A stretch of DNA of 64,000 bases from Ligustrum vulgare (GCA_963555705.1 OY743170.1:10765096-10829095); one strand, 5' to 3'. Positions 22,027-35,192 are shown, counted from the stretch's first letter. The notes: generated from the sequence alone by a model not told the origin. A program made the numbers and translations.

Positions 22027-22480
22027 GGGAAGAATACATAACTAAGATTTTTAAAATACAGATTTTTAAAATTAAAAGATTTAAGGTTTTATTTCAAAAA
22101 TCAGGTCATAATTAATTATATATTTTATTGTTTATGGTTACCCATCATAATTTTTTAGGTCACAACTTATTATGATCACAAGTCACAATTTTTTAGATCG
22201 CAAGTCACAAATCAGGTCATAAGTTTATGGTCAGATCACAATTTATTTCTCAGTCATAAATTTCAAATTTCGTAGGTTATGATTTTTTTCAATCGCAAAT
22301 CTCGAGTCAATTGGTCACAGCTTAACAAATTATGAGTCACAATTTCTTTATTGGTCACAAATCACAAATTTCATTGGTCACAATTTTTTCTCAGATATAA
22401 ATCAAGAATTTTTTAAGTCACAATTTTCATGAATTACTAGTTTCTTTGGTCACAGATCATAAATGTTATTGGTCACAATT
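22027..22480 (+). mobile_element. Truncated GGTCACAA-array element (copy B)
   Basis: Starts GGGAAGAATACATAACTAA and runs parallel to 34213-34800. After the shared end, many copies of GGTCACAA/GTCATAA separated by T-rich spacers follow. The array stops near 22480 and no second end is visible, so the copy is truncated. Confidence 0.6.
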
Positions 22481-22874
22481 TATAAAATTATGAAATGCAA
22501 AAGCAAATGTTGGCCAAAATATTAATATTCAACATCCATCACTCTTTGGGTGCAAATACACACAATAAGGATGATGTGGAGCATATAGTATGAACATATC
22601 CATTATGAATATTTACCACATCAGGTATTAAAGGGAAGAGAGCTATGGAAATTCGAAAAGATGTACAGTTAGTGGTAGTTCCTACAATAAATATGGGAAG
22701 TTAAATAAAGTAGAAAAGAAATGCGAGCAACATAGCAAGAGATAAAAAAACATATAAAAATGAATGTGATGAAGGACATCTGTAACTTGTAATAGAATAT
22801 ATAAGGGATTAAGCCTATGTTTGATAAAAGTTTTTTATTTATAAGCAAAGAATATGACGTTTTTAAGGTAAAAT
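22481..22874. other. Unassigned AT-rich DNA
   Basis: Lies between the truncated array element and the truncated Copia copy. Nothing recognised. Confidence 0.35.
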
Positions 22875-24780
22875 TGTAAGGTTTTAATCGATCATGTGAG
22901 TTTATATGTGAATTATTGTGTATTAAATCAAAAACTGTCAAATCTGTTAAGGCCATCTAAAGTGATCTAATTAGGATTTGGTATATTTGGCTTTTATGCA
23001 TCTAATTAAAGTATGTGCCTTTATGTGTAGAGACCAAGTCGTACTTTCTAATTTCATGATGAGTTGAATTAGATTAACATAAAATTCGATAAATTCGATT
23101 TGGAAGATTCAACCGTTGAATCGATCATCATGAACTATGTGATTTTTGATAATTCAGAATGATGATCTTGGGTTATAGATAAATAATTATCCATAATAAA
23201 TTTTCTAACAAGTGGTATTAGAGTCAATCATCACGTTGGATTATCAGATCTATATTTAATCGTATAATATGATTTCAAACTAAAATTATTTGATTTTGAA
23301 AAATTGTCTATTTGATTCAATTAAGAATTGAATATTTTACATGTCAGATTTTCAAAATAGTGCGCATATCTTCAACTATCTTTTGGATTCATCTCCTCGC
23401 TGCAGTGGATTTTGTTGAAAGATATGCATCCAAGTTTTTTTGGGATTCAGATTCAGAAATTTGGAGTTGGGGGTTGAATCTATGGATTTTTTGAATTTGA
23501 ATTTGGGTTGGTTGATTATTGTTATATATATGTTTCTTTATCTAATTTAGGTTTTTGTATATGGATTTTGAGGTTGGGTGTTGGATTAAAATATAGAGAT
23601 TTTGGTGTAAAAATAATGGATTAAGTTTTGGAAATCAAGTCGGACAATGTTGATAATGAGCGTCGTGACGGTAAAATTGTAGCACCGCTAAAAAGTTGAC
23701 TTCCTTCACGCGGCTGCTCGTTCTAGCAGCCACTAGCTGCTACTACTGCTACTGTGGAGCGATGAAGACCCCACTGTTGACCTTTTGTGAGGAGACCGAG
23801 GGGTGCCGCTCGCTGTAGGTGAAATCGCCCTTCTAGTGGCATCGTCATCTCTGATTAAAGGGGAAGCAAGCAGGGTTAGATCTAATCGATTTTTGTTTAG
23901 AATCAATTTTGGGTTGAGGGGCTTGTGTCGAAAATTAGTCTTCAGGGGTTGTTCTTTTGTTTTGGATATTTTATGTAATTTGAACCTCGGTCCTCTCCAT
24001 TTGTTGTGTATAAACCTTTAATCGTAAAGTTATGGAATTTAGTTATAAATTATTAAATTATTAAAGTTGGGCCTTCAAATTTAAGCATTTTGCAATTTTG
24101 CCCATAAAGTTTGAAATTTTTTTAATTCAGTCCCTAAAGTTTGAAAAGTTTCTAAATTGGTCCTTGAAGTTTGAAAATCTTCTAAATTTAGTCCCCTAAT
24201 GTTTGAGAATTTTCTAATTTGGCCTCCAATGTTTGATTTCCTTTCAAATTGGGACCTAATATTTGGAATTCTTCTAAATTGGCAACTAAGATTTTGAAAA
24301 GAATTGCAATTAAGTCTTTCAAGTGTAATTTTTTTTAATTGGCCCCCAAAAGTTTAAGAATATTGCAATTTGACCCTGCAACTTCAGGATTACTTCATTC
24401 TAAAGTTTTGAATTTTATTAATTCAACTCTTAAAGTCAAAGATATATTCAATATCAATGATTTAAATTTCAAATTTTGCTATAACAGACTCTTTTGAGAG
24501 ATATAATATTCGAAAAATGAATTAGTTGAAGCACCATGTTTCCAAAGCAACCTCTCTTGTGGAAAATAATTAACTTAAGATATTAAAATGTGCTTGTGTG
24601 TGTTCGGTCAAAAGGAAACTCAATGTTTGGCTCAAATTTTACATGCACCTATGATGATAAACATGTGACAATTATTTGGTTTAACGTGTAATCAATAAAT
24701 TAGTTCAAAGAAAGGCTTATTGATTGACATGGCTTATTGTCAGTGTTTGATCACAACACCAAGAAAATATTAGAACCCAC
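22875..24780 (+). mobile_element. Truncated copy of the Copia family (5' LTR and leader)
   Basis: The LTR at 22875-23210 (336 bp, with deletions relative to 450 bp) begins TGTAAGG and ends TTCTAACA. It is followed by a decayed initiator tRNA-Met PBS at 23213-23225. The leader continues parallel to 28833-30613, including a GC-richer island (about 23640-23850) and the 'CCCTAAAGTTTGAAAATT' repeats at 24060-24420. Similarity ends near 24780, before gag. Confidence 0.75.
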
Positions 24781-25589
24781 ATATTATTTAGAACTTTAGC
24801 CTCTTCACCATCGTCACGACGTCTATAGAACAAGTAAGAATTGTCACCTGAAGAAGTCACTTAAAAAAATCTTTGGGGTATTTGTTTTTACAATTACTAT
24901 CTCTATCTATACAAACATGATTTTGGTTTAACAAACCATATGGATCATGCATCATGTATTTAATAGCACTTGATTGTTAGTATGGATGTCTATTTCCATG
25001 AGGTATTTCAAAACGGACAATTTTATCAACCGAATCAGTAGATGTAATTTTTTTATCCATGTTTCAAAATTATCAAGAAGTGAATATGTGATAAGCCTCT
25101 TTTTTGGAATTCAATAACATATATGTAGGATGCTACAGATCCGAAGTTTTTTTTAAAAGAGGTCGTGTTTCAATTCTTTTAATTTCACTCTAAACAAATG
25201 TGATACTAAGTCAGGTCTATTATGACTCTCTTCATTGTACTTTTGTTCTTATTTAATTTCAGGACAATTAGAATTGCAAGTTATTATCACGAGAATATCG
25301 GCTTATCAAGTCTTTGCCCTAAAGCCATCGCGTTCATACATATTTTTTTATATCTTTAAGGCCACCAGTAAACGAAGACGATAGTATAATTCTACAAGCA
25401 ATTTTCAATCCATGACTTTCTCCTATCAAAATAGTTTCTACAATACATTGGTAAAGCTCTGTATTTATTGTTTTTTTGGTTATTTCTAAAGTAATCGAGT
25501 CTCGCAGTTTCGATTTTCACATACATGTCAACAACATGCTATTGCAGTAGTCAACCAGCATGAAGCAAGACACAATTGTGTGTGGATAG
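24781..25589. other. Unassigned AT-rich DNA
   Basis: No domain, repeat unit or element end recognised. Confidence 0.35.
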
Positions 25590-27326
25590 TGTTGACCTAT
25601 GATTAACTTAACCTTACTATTTTGTTCATAACAAACAAGTGTGTTTCAAGTGTTTCATGTAATGATAAACCTTCAAAGCATTCAATATCCAAATTGTCTC
25701 TCAAAGATATAAATCGAAACTATATGATCAAGTACACGAAACGTAAAGACTAAAGTCTTTCAAGATCAAGAAAGAATTGAAGGTATTCAAGTTCAATTTC
25801 AAGTTGATTTAACATATTTAAAGGTATAACACTCTAAATCTTTAGCAATGAAATCCAACGAGCTCGAAAATAGTTTTTATGCATCAAGACATTTATTTGA
25901 AAATTTATCACTTGCATAAAAATATTTTTTGATTTCATATGAAATAGATTTTATAAAAAAAGGAACAATTTAAAATAAAAAATAATTTCCAAAATTTATA
26001 TACTTTGGTTGACCGAAGTATATATCAGTCGACCGAACTTATGTTCGACTGAAAGATCAGTTTCTGCCTAGTCGAAATTCCAACGGTTTGAAGTGTATAA
26101 AGGCTATATTCATTTCGATCGACCGATTGATCAACCAAAAGTTGTTGAATTTCATTTTTTTGATCTATAAATAGCTTTATCTTTTGATTTCAATTTTAAC
26201 AATTAAGACGAGATTTTAAGAAAGCTTTCTCGGAAAAATTCATTGTTTTTACTTGATTTATTTTCATATATCTTTGTTAGAAAACTTTGATTGATGTAAA
26301 CTTAGTTTTATCAAATTCATTAAAGTTTTTTGAAATAAATTTTTTCTGTAGACTTTTTGCTTATATTTTATAAACTTCTTCAACATCTTCACATTATATA
26401 TTGGAATTGAAGTGTAACTCTCTCTTTGTTCTAAACTTGTTTTAAACTGTTAAATAGAGAATTTCTATACTAGAACTTTAATTATTTGTGTTATCATTTT
26501 TATTACCATTTAATTCATCAAAGTTCTATCACCTAAATACTTTGAGCTTAACTTTTTGTTAATTATTCAAGTGTTAGAATCTCTTAGTACTTAACTTGAT
26601 TCAATCATTTAACAAGAAATTATATTCTTTGAAAAACTTTGTTTGATTGCATTAAATATTTCATTATCATTTGCATCGAAATTTTTCTCTAACACTCTAA
26701 CTTAATTCAATGTTATTTATTAAAGTGTAAGCCTAACTCTCTTGAGACTTAATTTGAGTATATCATTTTTTAGGAGAATTATTTAAATTGTAATCCAATT
26801 CATTATATTTGGTGGTTTCAAGAGTCTTGAGAAAACTCAATAGTCATAATGATAGGTGCTCCTTGTTGTAAGTAACCTTAGGATAAGTGCTCCTTGTTGT
26901 AAGTCACTTAAGGATTGATGCTTCTTGTTGTAAGCCACCTAAGGATTTGGTACTCCTTATTGTAAGTTACCATTATAGTGGATTTGGCCTTGCTCATGAT
27001 CGAGAGTTTGGTAACAGAGGACGTAGATCAAGTTGTTTGATTGAACCTCCTTAAATATTGTTGTATTCTCTTATCCATTTTACTTACTTTGCACTTACTC
27101 TATTCTATCAATCTACATTGTGCAATACTATCTCTAAGTGTTATACTTGCTATATCAATTAAATTTATATCTTTATAGCACTCTACATTAATAGTTATGT
27201 TACTTTACATCTCTTCCAACACTATGTATTTATACTTGTACCTATTGGCTTTAAGTTTGAGATTATTTATGGAAAATTTTTATAAATCAATTCACCCCCT
27301 ATTAGTTAGTAACCCTTGGGCTAACA
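25590..27326 (+). repeat. Long SIRE/Maximus-like Copia LTR, probably solo
   Basis: The segment begins TGTTGACC and ends GGGCTAACA after ATCAATTCACCCCCT. Starts and ends like these are characteristic of the long LTRs of SIRE/Maximus Copia elements. It contains a repeated CTCCTTGTTGTAAG phrase at 26865-26965 and a TATA box at 26164-26175. Just upstream are GGTTGACCGA, AGTCGACCGA and CGATCGACCGA dyads (26007-26150). No matching five-base duplication was found at the ends, and no second LTR or coding region adjoins it. Confidence 0.55.
26164..26175 (+). promoter_or_regulatory. TATA box of SIRE-like LTR
   Basis: TCTATAAATAGC lies about 20 bp downstream of the last CG-containing dyad motif. Confidence 0.5.
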
Positions 27327-28382
27327 AATAATATTTTTAATTTGTAGCAATAATACTCACAACATGAGATGTGTGATCATTTGGGTCGTTTTGACATACC
27401 TAGGAGGGAGAAGTAGATTTCTTATTAGACGTGGGAGAGAAGAGAAAAAAAATAAGGGAAAATAATTAACATAGGTTAAGAGAACATGTGGACCTGCATT
27501 TTCCTTCTCATTTGTTCATGAGACTAAGACACACTATCAATAGCTACATAATTCTCAGTAGGAATAGAAACATTGTGAATCTAATTAGAGGATCTTTGAA
27601 TACCTTCATGCCAGCTCGGTTCGCCGCATGGAAACAATAATAGGTATTGTAAAGGATCATAATAGTCAAAATAATAGTGAACTTTATGGGGGTCCCAGAA
27701 TGACAATAAACAGAAATATCACAAACTCGAGTATTTGAAGAAAGGTATTTATCAACCCAGAACGCAGCAACCTAAGATGTCGTTGGTGCATTATACACAC
27801 TTTGATCCAAATCAAGATCGCATGTTATTTGTATTTTACATGTATTCAAATGATCGACTTCGTATAAGGAACCGAAAAACTTAGAGTAAGGATTGACTCT
27901 AAGGATATCGATAAATTTTCACAAGGTCTCCTGACAGAGTCTATCAGAAACTTTCATTCGATTATCGATTTCATTTTCAGTGTCATAAAAGTAAATTTGT
28001 AAGTAGGATAGTTGTCTTTGTAATATTTAACGCCAAAAGATGTGAAAGCAAAGTGGTTATCATAAGTTCGACAAATCAATTTGAAGTGTAAAGATTCTGG
28101 TGAACTTAGGTTTAAAAGATAAAATAATTCACTTGGGACGGTATTTATGCAAAACTCACTTGTCTATTAGAACAACAAAAATTAAGCATTTCTCTTTCAA
28201 ATTTCTTTGCATGACAACTTCCACATATGAGGCATTTTTAGGATGTAAGGTCATTAGGAATTGGATACAGCTTTAGAGTTGTATGAATAAGGTGTTCTTG
28301 TTCACTATCATTCAATGTACTTTGAACATCTATGCTACCATGGACAGTAGATGTTGACGGACACGATGTATTATGCAATATT
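27327..28382. other. Unassigned DNA
   Basis: Short broken frames occur on the minus strand, but I could not match them to a family. Possibly an old element remnant. Confidence 0.35.
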
Positions 28383-28832
28383 TGTAAGGTTTTAATTAAT
28401 CGTATGAGCTTATATGTGAAATATTGTGTATTGAATCAAATGCTATCAAATTTGGTTAAGCCCATTTAAATTGGTCTAATAAGGATTTTGTATATCGGGC
28501 TTTTATGCATCTAATTAATGTATGGACTTTTATGTGTAGATACCAGGCCATTACCTAATTTCATGATGAGCCGAATTAGGTTAAAAGGCAATTCAGTATA
28601 TAAAGTCGGTTATGGTCCATGAATCATACTTACTGTTCATTCTGTCTGACGTCCCTTAATTAGAGATAAAATAAGGACTACGTATTGATTTGGAAGACCC
28701 AACCATCAGAATCAATCATCGTGAACCATGTTGGATTAAGTTACGCTTCCGCTCCAGTTATTGATTCTTGATAATTCAGCATGATGATTTTGGATCATAG
28801 ATAAACAAGTATCTGTGATAAAATTTCTAACA
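28383..28832 (+). repeat. 5' LTR of Copia element (450 bp)
   Basis: Matches the reassembled 3' LTR in exact length. A TATATAAA box is at 28597-28604. Confidence 0.85.
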
Positions 28833-28834
28833 AG

Positions 28835-28847
28835 TGGTATCAGAGCC
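28835..28847 (+). other. PBS of Copia element (initiator tRNA-Met)
   Basis: TGGTATCAGAGCC lies two bases after the 5' LTR, complementary to the 3' end of initiator tRNA-Met. Confidence 0.85.
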
Positions 28848-29204
28848 ACCTTCATGTTGAATTATCAGATCGTGCGTAAGAAATATATTTTCTACCGGGT
28901 AGTATATGCATTCAGATTACTACCATACATGTCAATTTGGATATATAAGTTTGTGTTTTTCAGCTAATTGATCTCTCTGTATGCATATATGCGAAAATTT
29001 TTGATCTTGAAATTGGACTTAAGGATCTGTAAATTCTTTTATTCGAGTCTGATTTTTGAAATTGATTTTTTGGAATTGGTTTGAAATCGTTGTGAACACT
29101 TGAATGTGGTTTCTGATTCAGACTATATGGAGTATGGATATGGATTTAAAATTATGAATTCTGTGTATTGTGGTATTTGTTGTTTGGATGTTGAAATTTA
29201 TCCG

Positions 29205-29360
29205 GTTAGAGGGGACTCCGCGCACTGTGCGTTGCAAGCGGTGGTTTACAACGTCGCGCACAGCGACGCTGTGGTCTAGGCTGCAGCGCCGACGATGGCG
29301 CTGCAAGCGGTGGTGGCTGGCGCCATGTATTACGAGCTTAAGAGCGGGGGCTAAGGGGGA
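29205..29360 (+). other. GC-rich island with hairpin in the Copia leader
   Basis: This GC-rich block stands out from AT-rich surroundings. It contains a perfect 8-bp stem, GCAGCGCC (29283-29290) and GGCGCTGC (29297-29304), around a 6-base loop. The truncated copy has a GC-richer island at the corresponding place, so it is a family feature rather than a late insertion. Confidence 0.55.
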
Positions 29361-29474
29361 AACCCTAGCTTTTGCGATTTGAAGCAGGGACTTGGCTTGT
29401 GAATTTGAAGTCTTTTGGGGTATTGTGCAATTTTTGGGAAATTATACTTATTTGCACATCAGGTCCTCCCTATT

Positions 29475-30060
29475 TATTATGAATTAAAATTTAAACCTTA
29501 AAGCTTTGGATTTATAACTTCAGCCCCTATAGTTATAAAATTATTAAGTTGGGCTTTTTAAAGTTCCTGATTTTATAATCCAGTCCCTACAGTTTGAAAA
29601 TTTTCTAAATTGATCCATAAAGTTTTAAAATTTTACAACCCCTAATGTTTGAAATTTTTCTATTTTGGTCCATAATGTTTGAAAATTTTCATATTCAGTC
29701 CCTAATGCTTGAAAATTTTCATATTCAAATCCCTAAAGTTTGAAAACTTTATAATACAGCACCTAAAGTTCTGAAATTCTCTAATTTGGTCCATAGAGTT
29801 TGAAAATTTTCTAATTCAGTCCTTAAAGTTTCCAAATTTTTTATTTGGAACCCCTAAAGTTTGATTTTCTTTCAAATTAGGACCTAAAGTTTGGAATTTC
29901 TCTAAATTGGCCAATAAGGTTTTGGGAAAATTGTAATTTAAGTCCTTCAAGCTTAAACATTTTCATAATTGGCCACCAAAAGTTTAAGAATATTGCAATT
30001 TGACCATCCCAACTTAAGGATTGCTTTATTCTAAAGTTTTGAATTCTATAATTCAAATCC
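29475..30060 (+). repeat. Degenerate about 30-bp repeats in the Copia leader
   Basis: More than a dozen variants of 'AGTCCCTAAAGTTTGAAAATTTTCTAA' follow each other with roughly 30-40 bp periodicity. The truncated copy has a shorter run at 24060-24420. Confidence 0.75.
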
Positions 30061-30227
30061 TAAAGTCAAATATATATGCAAATTAGTGGATTTCAATTTC
30101 AAATTTTGGTACTACGGACTCTTTTGAGAGATATAATATTCGAAAGTAAGTAAGTTGAAGCAACATGTTGCCAAAGCAACCTCTCTTGTGGATATTAATT
30201 AACTTAGAATATTAAAAGGTATTTGTG

Positions 30228-30613
30228 TGTGTGTTATTCATTGCGGATGTTGATCGGCCCAAATGAAGGTCAATGTTTGGCTCGAATTTCACATGCACCT
30301 GTGGTGGTAAACATGTGGCAATTATTTGTTTTAACGTTTGATCAATAAATCGGTCCAAAGAAATGTTTATTGGTTAACACGTCTTATTTCCAGTATTTGA
30401 TCACCACATCAAGATGAAATTAAATGTTTGTGTGTATTATTCATGCGAATATTGATTGACCCAAAGGAAGGTCAATGTTTGGCTCGAATTTCACATGAAC
30501 TTGTGGTGATAAACACGTGACGGTTATTTGGTTTAACGTGTGATTAATAAATCGGTCCAAAGAAAGGTTTATCGGTTGACATGTCTTACCGTCAGTGTTT
30601 GATCACTACACCA
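30228..30613 (+). repeat. Tandem duplication of about 200 bp in the Copia leader
   Basis: Two adjacent units share phrases such as GGTCAATGTTTGGCTCGAAT (30268 and 30470, offset 202). The truncated copy at 24600-24780 has only one unit. Confidence 0.75.
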
Positions 30614-30829
30614 AGAGTACCACTTACAAGTCAATATTTCTGTCCAAAGACTAAATGGTGATGTTGTGCTATGTATCTTGTGATGAGCCCTACCATTATT
30701 TGAAAATATGATTTGCAAAATAAGGTACTTATGTGAGCTATTTTGTTTAAGTGTTCTCTATTCGATTTCAAATTCTGCTAGTAGTATCTCTGCAAGCTTA
30801 AATTTAATCCCTATGATTATGAAACAAAC

Positions 30830-31640
30830 TTCAAGGATCAAAACGAGAACATTAATATTGTTCTTGGCTGCATGAATCTAGACCGTGCACTAAGGATTGA
30901 GCAACATGCTCCTCTGACGGATGAAAATTCATATAATCAAAGGAGGAACTTTGAGAAGTGAGATTGCTCATGTCGCATGAGTCTAATGATCATTAAGCGC
31001 GGAATTTTGGAAGCCTCTAGTGGCACAGTATCTGAGGAGGTAAATGATGTCAATGAGTTCCTTGCCGAAATTAAGAAACGTTTTGCGAAAAACAATAAGG
31101 CTTAAAACGATCACGCTTTTGCAAAGCTTGATTTCAATAAAGTATAAAGACAATGTGAACATAAGGGAGTACATCATGTATATGTCTCACACTGCTAACT
31201 GCTTCAAAACTTTAAGGCACCAAAACTCAACTTGTCTGATGAATTGCCAGTGCATTTGATAATGATATCGTTTCTTGCACAATTCAGTCAATTTTGGGTC
31301 AGTTATAATTCTCAAATGAGAAATGGACTCTCAATGAGCTCATTTCAAAGTCTGTAAGCTTCTTACACAATTCAGTCAATTTAAGGCTAGTTATAACTGT
31401 CAAATGGAGAAATGAACTCTAAATGAGCTCAATCTATTTTGTGTGCAAGAGGAAGAAATGTTGAAGCGAGACAGAACTGAAAGTGTTCACTTGGAAAACA
31501 CTTCTAAAGATAAGGGAAAGAAAACAAATAAAGAACATAAAGTTTCTAAGGGTTCAGAACAAAAAAAACCATATAAAGACATTAATGATTGTTTCTTTTG
31601 CCATAATTCTGGACATTTAAAGAAAAATCGTACATAGTAC
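30830..31640 (+). pseudogene. Copia gag, broken
   Basis: Short stretches in shifting frames give a Copia gag pattern: VNEFLAEIKKRFAKNNKA near 31050, a DELPVH block near 31240, then EEEMLKRDRTESVHLENTSK from about 31449. A zinc knuckle reads CFFCHNSGHLKKN near 31590-31630, with its last cysteine lost. Stops and frame changes rule out a product. The zinc knuckle is followed almost directly by the end of integrase, so protease and the integrase core are deleted. Confidence 0.7.
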
Positions 31641-31649
31641 CAACTAAAG

Positions 31650-33750
31650 CTGCTGCTAAAACATCTTATGAGTTTGACAGGCACAAAGCTTAGTCTAAAG
31701 CATTTCCACATTTGGGGATGTCCAGTTAAGGATAGGTTTTATAGGTCACATTAAGAAATTGGACTCCAAAACAGTAAGCAGCTACTTTATTGGTTATTCT
31801 GAGCGATCGAGAGGCTATAAATCTTATGATCCCGCACTTAAGTCAATTTTTTAAACGGGAACTACAACATTTTTTAGGATGTTGAGTTTGGGGGGAGAAA
31901 TAAGGTTAGAGATGTTGTCTTTAAGGAAGAAGTTGAGGAAGGATCGATTTCGATTCCTACTATTGCTTTTAACAATGTTCAAGTTTCTATGCATGTCATT
32001 GAACAAGAAGCATATCCGGAACCTCAACTGGACAATGTTGAAGAACCTCCCATCCAAAATAAGGTAAATTTCAGAAGTACAAACTCAACAACCTCAATAA
32101 CCAAAGTCATTAAGGAGATATACGAGAGAAAGTGAAAAATGCTATTCCGGATAATTAAATAGTATTTCTCCAAGAACATAAGGAAATAATGGAATGGTGG
32201 AAGATGATCCAATCAATTTCCATCAAGCCATGCAGGGTTCAAACTCTCAAAAGTAGATTGATACCATAAATAAGGAGTATAAGCATATGCAAGACAATAA
32301 AATTTGGGATCCCATTACCAGAAGGTGCGGAGCCCATTGGTCTTAAATGGATTTTTAAACCAAGAGGGATTCGATAGGTAATGTGGAAAGATATAAGGTT
32401 CGTCTTGTATCTAAGGGCTTTGTACAGTCTGCTGGCATTGACTTCAAAGAGACTTTCCCTTTGGTTTCAACGAAAGACTCTTTCAGGAAAGTTAGGTTGT
32501 TGCACATTTTGACCTCGAGTTACATCAAATGGATGCTAAGGCGACGTTTCTCAATGGCGACATTGATGAGACGATCTATATGGTGCAATTAGTAAACTTT
32601 GTGTCAGTAGACCCAAAGAATATGGTTTGCAAATTAAAGAAATCCATTTGTGTGCTCAAGCAAGCTTCCCGTTAAGGGTAATACAAATTTCATCAAGTAA
32701 TTATCTCATTTGGTTTTGAGATTAATGCTGTTGATGGTTGTGTGTATTACAAGTTCAATGGGAGTAAGTATATTTTTCTGGTTTTATAAGTTGATTATTA
32801 CTTGCCACCAATGTTATAGGCATATCACATAAAATTATGAGATTTTTTGTCAAGGAATTTTGAGATTAAAAATCTTTGTAGCGTCTCTTTTGTATTAGGG
32901 ATTAAGATACACCGAGATTACTCTCGGGGTATTCTTGAATTGTCACAAAAAGGTTATATCAATAAAGTACTTAAGAAGGTTGACATGCAAGACAGTAAAC
33001 TAGGGGACACCCCTATAACTAAGGGAGACAAATTAGTCTTAACTAATGCCCGAAAAGTTATCTTGAAGTTAAAGAAATACAGAGGCTCCCATATAGTTAA
33101 GCTGTAGGGAGTCTGACGTATGCTCAAATTTGTATGTGTTCGGATACTGCATATATTATTGGGATACTAAGGAGATATTTAAGTAACCCTGGGATGGATC
33201 ATTTGGAAAGCAGTTGAACATAGGTTATAAGGTATTTAAAGAGAACAAAAAGATTACATGCTCACATACAGAAAATCGGATCAGTTGGAGATCATATGGT
33301 ATTATGATTCCGATTTTGGTAGATGTCAAAACAATAGGAGATCCACATCAGGCTACATCTATCTGCTAGTTGGAGGAGCTGTTTCCGGAAGGAGTGCTTA
33401 GCAAACACTTTAGATTCTTTTACCGTGGAAGCAGAGTTTGTATCATTTTTTGGTGGCATCTAATTATGGAATATAGCTGCGAAATTTTGTCACAAGGCTA
33501 CGTATTCTGTACGGTATAGAAAGACCACTAAAGTTATATTGTGACAATAACCCAGCAGTTTTATATTCTAGTAACAACAGGAGCTCAACTAAGTCAAAAT
33601 ACATTAACATAAGTTCCTGGTTGTGAATGATACAATTCAGAGTGGACACATGTCAATAATAGCATATTGGGACAAACTCCATAATTGCGGATCCGCTTAC
33701 TAAGGTATTACCACCCAAGGTCTTTCATAAGCACATTGCTCATATGGGTA
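31650..33750 (+). pseudogene. Copia integrase end, RT and RNase H, broken
   Basis: SLKHFHIWGCPVKDRF (31690-31740) and the following GYSERSRGYK-type block are the C-terminal part of a Copia integrase. RT motifs follow: KVRLVSKGFVQSAGIDFKET (32390-32450) and a FLNGDIDETIYM block (32547-32583). A decayed YVDD region reads VDYYL near 32790. The stretch KNLCSVSFVLGIKIHRDYSR comes near 32870-32930. RNase H remnants include LYCDNNPAVLYSSN near 33540 and IADPLTKVLPPKVF near 33690. Numerous stops and frameshifts; the order is the standard Copia IN-RT-RH. Confidence 0.8.
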
Positions 33751-34186
33751 TTATATTTCTTAAGGATATTTGGTTTCAGTGGAAGTTTATATTTTGGGTG
33801 CTTTAGACGCATTTACTGTCCTTTTTTGATACAGTTTAAAGTTAAAGTTATTTACAGCTGTAAGGTTTCGAGTTTATTATCTCTAAACTTGTTTGATGAT
33901 GATCTCACTAAAGTTGGACCAGTTGGAAATAGGCATGTTAAAGATCACATTACATGTAATTTCCATGCTATACATCCATACTTGATCCATGTCATTCAGT
34001 TATGTCGATATACGTAACCATTGATGGGTTTAGTTACGATAAATGTAGTGAAAGCCGCTTTTCTCCTATGTTGATATAATTGATGGACCGAATTATTTGG
34101 GGATGCATTCAGTAATGATAGCAAGATTCTGAGTACTCATAAGGTTATGATTGATACACAATTTTAAGGTTACACATATAGCCCTA

Positions 34187-34195
34187 GTGGGAGAT
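34187..34195 (+). other. Polypurine tract of Copia element
   Basis: GTGGGAGAT lies immediately before the 3' LTR. Confidence 0.65.
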
Positions 34196-34212
34196 TGTAA
34201 GGTTTTAATCAA
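34196..34212 (+). repeat. 3' LTR of Copia element, first 17 bp
   Basis: Continues at 36419-36851 after the MULE-like insertion. The two parts sum to 450 bp, exactly the 5' LTR length. Confidence 0.85.
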
Positions 34213-35192
34213 GGGAATAATACATAACTAAAGTTTTTAAAGTACACATTTTCAAAATTAAGAAATTTAAGGTTTTATTTCAAAAATCAGGTCATATTTA
34301 ATTATGTATTTTATTGTTTATGGTCACAAGTCACAATTTTTCAGTCACAGCTTATTGTGGTCACGAGTCACAATTTTTTAGGTCACAAGTCACAAATCAA
34401 GTCATAAGTTCATGGTCAGACACAATTTTTTAGGTCACAATTTATTTTTCGGTCACAAATTTCGTAGATCACGATTTTTTTCGATTGCAAATCTCGAGTC
34501 AATTGGTCACAACTTAACAAATTATGAATCACAGTTTCTTTATTAGTCACAAATCACAAATTTCACTGGTCATAATTTTTTTCTCGATCACAAATTTCGA
34601 ATTTCATAGGTCACGAGTTTTTTTCGATTGCAAGTCTCGAGTCAATTAGTCACAATTCAACAAATTATGAGTCACAATTTCGTTATTGATCATAAATTTC
34701 ATTGGTCACAATTCTTTCTTGAATACAAAATCCAGAATTTTTTATGTCACAATTTTCACAAATTACTAGTTTTTTTGGTCACAAATCAGAAATTTTATAA
34801 GTCACAATTTATAAAATTATTTGGTCAGACTCATTTTTTTAGTCACATTATCGATTTTAGTTGGTCACAATTTATTTCTTGGTCACAAACTACAAATTTT
34901 ATAGGTCACAACTTATTTTTAGGTCACAATTATCCTTTATCACCCAACCAACCACCCACCCACATCCACGACAGCCAACACCACCACCACCATTGACCAT
35001 CGCAGCCACCGACCACCACCACCACACTTAACCTAACCTCACCACCAATCCAAACCACCTTCATTGCCACCACTTCCACCACCACAAAAAAAAACGTGAA
35101 CCACCCTACTTTACCCCCACTCCTTCACCATCACAGCTATCACCACCACCACTTGGCGGCACCCTAATCACCTCCACAACCACAACAGCCAA

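Noticed and set aside
25585..27331. TSD and full element for the SIRE-like LTR
   Set aside because: GATAG and AATAA do not match, and no coding region or second LTR adjoins.
27840..28120. Broken minus-strand frames as a host or transposase gene
   Set aside because: No family motif could be recognised with confidence.
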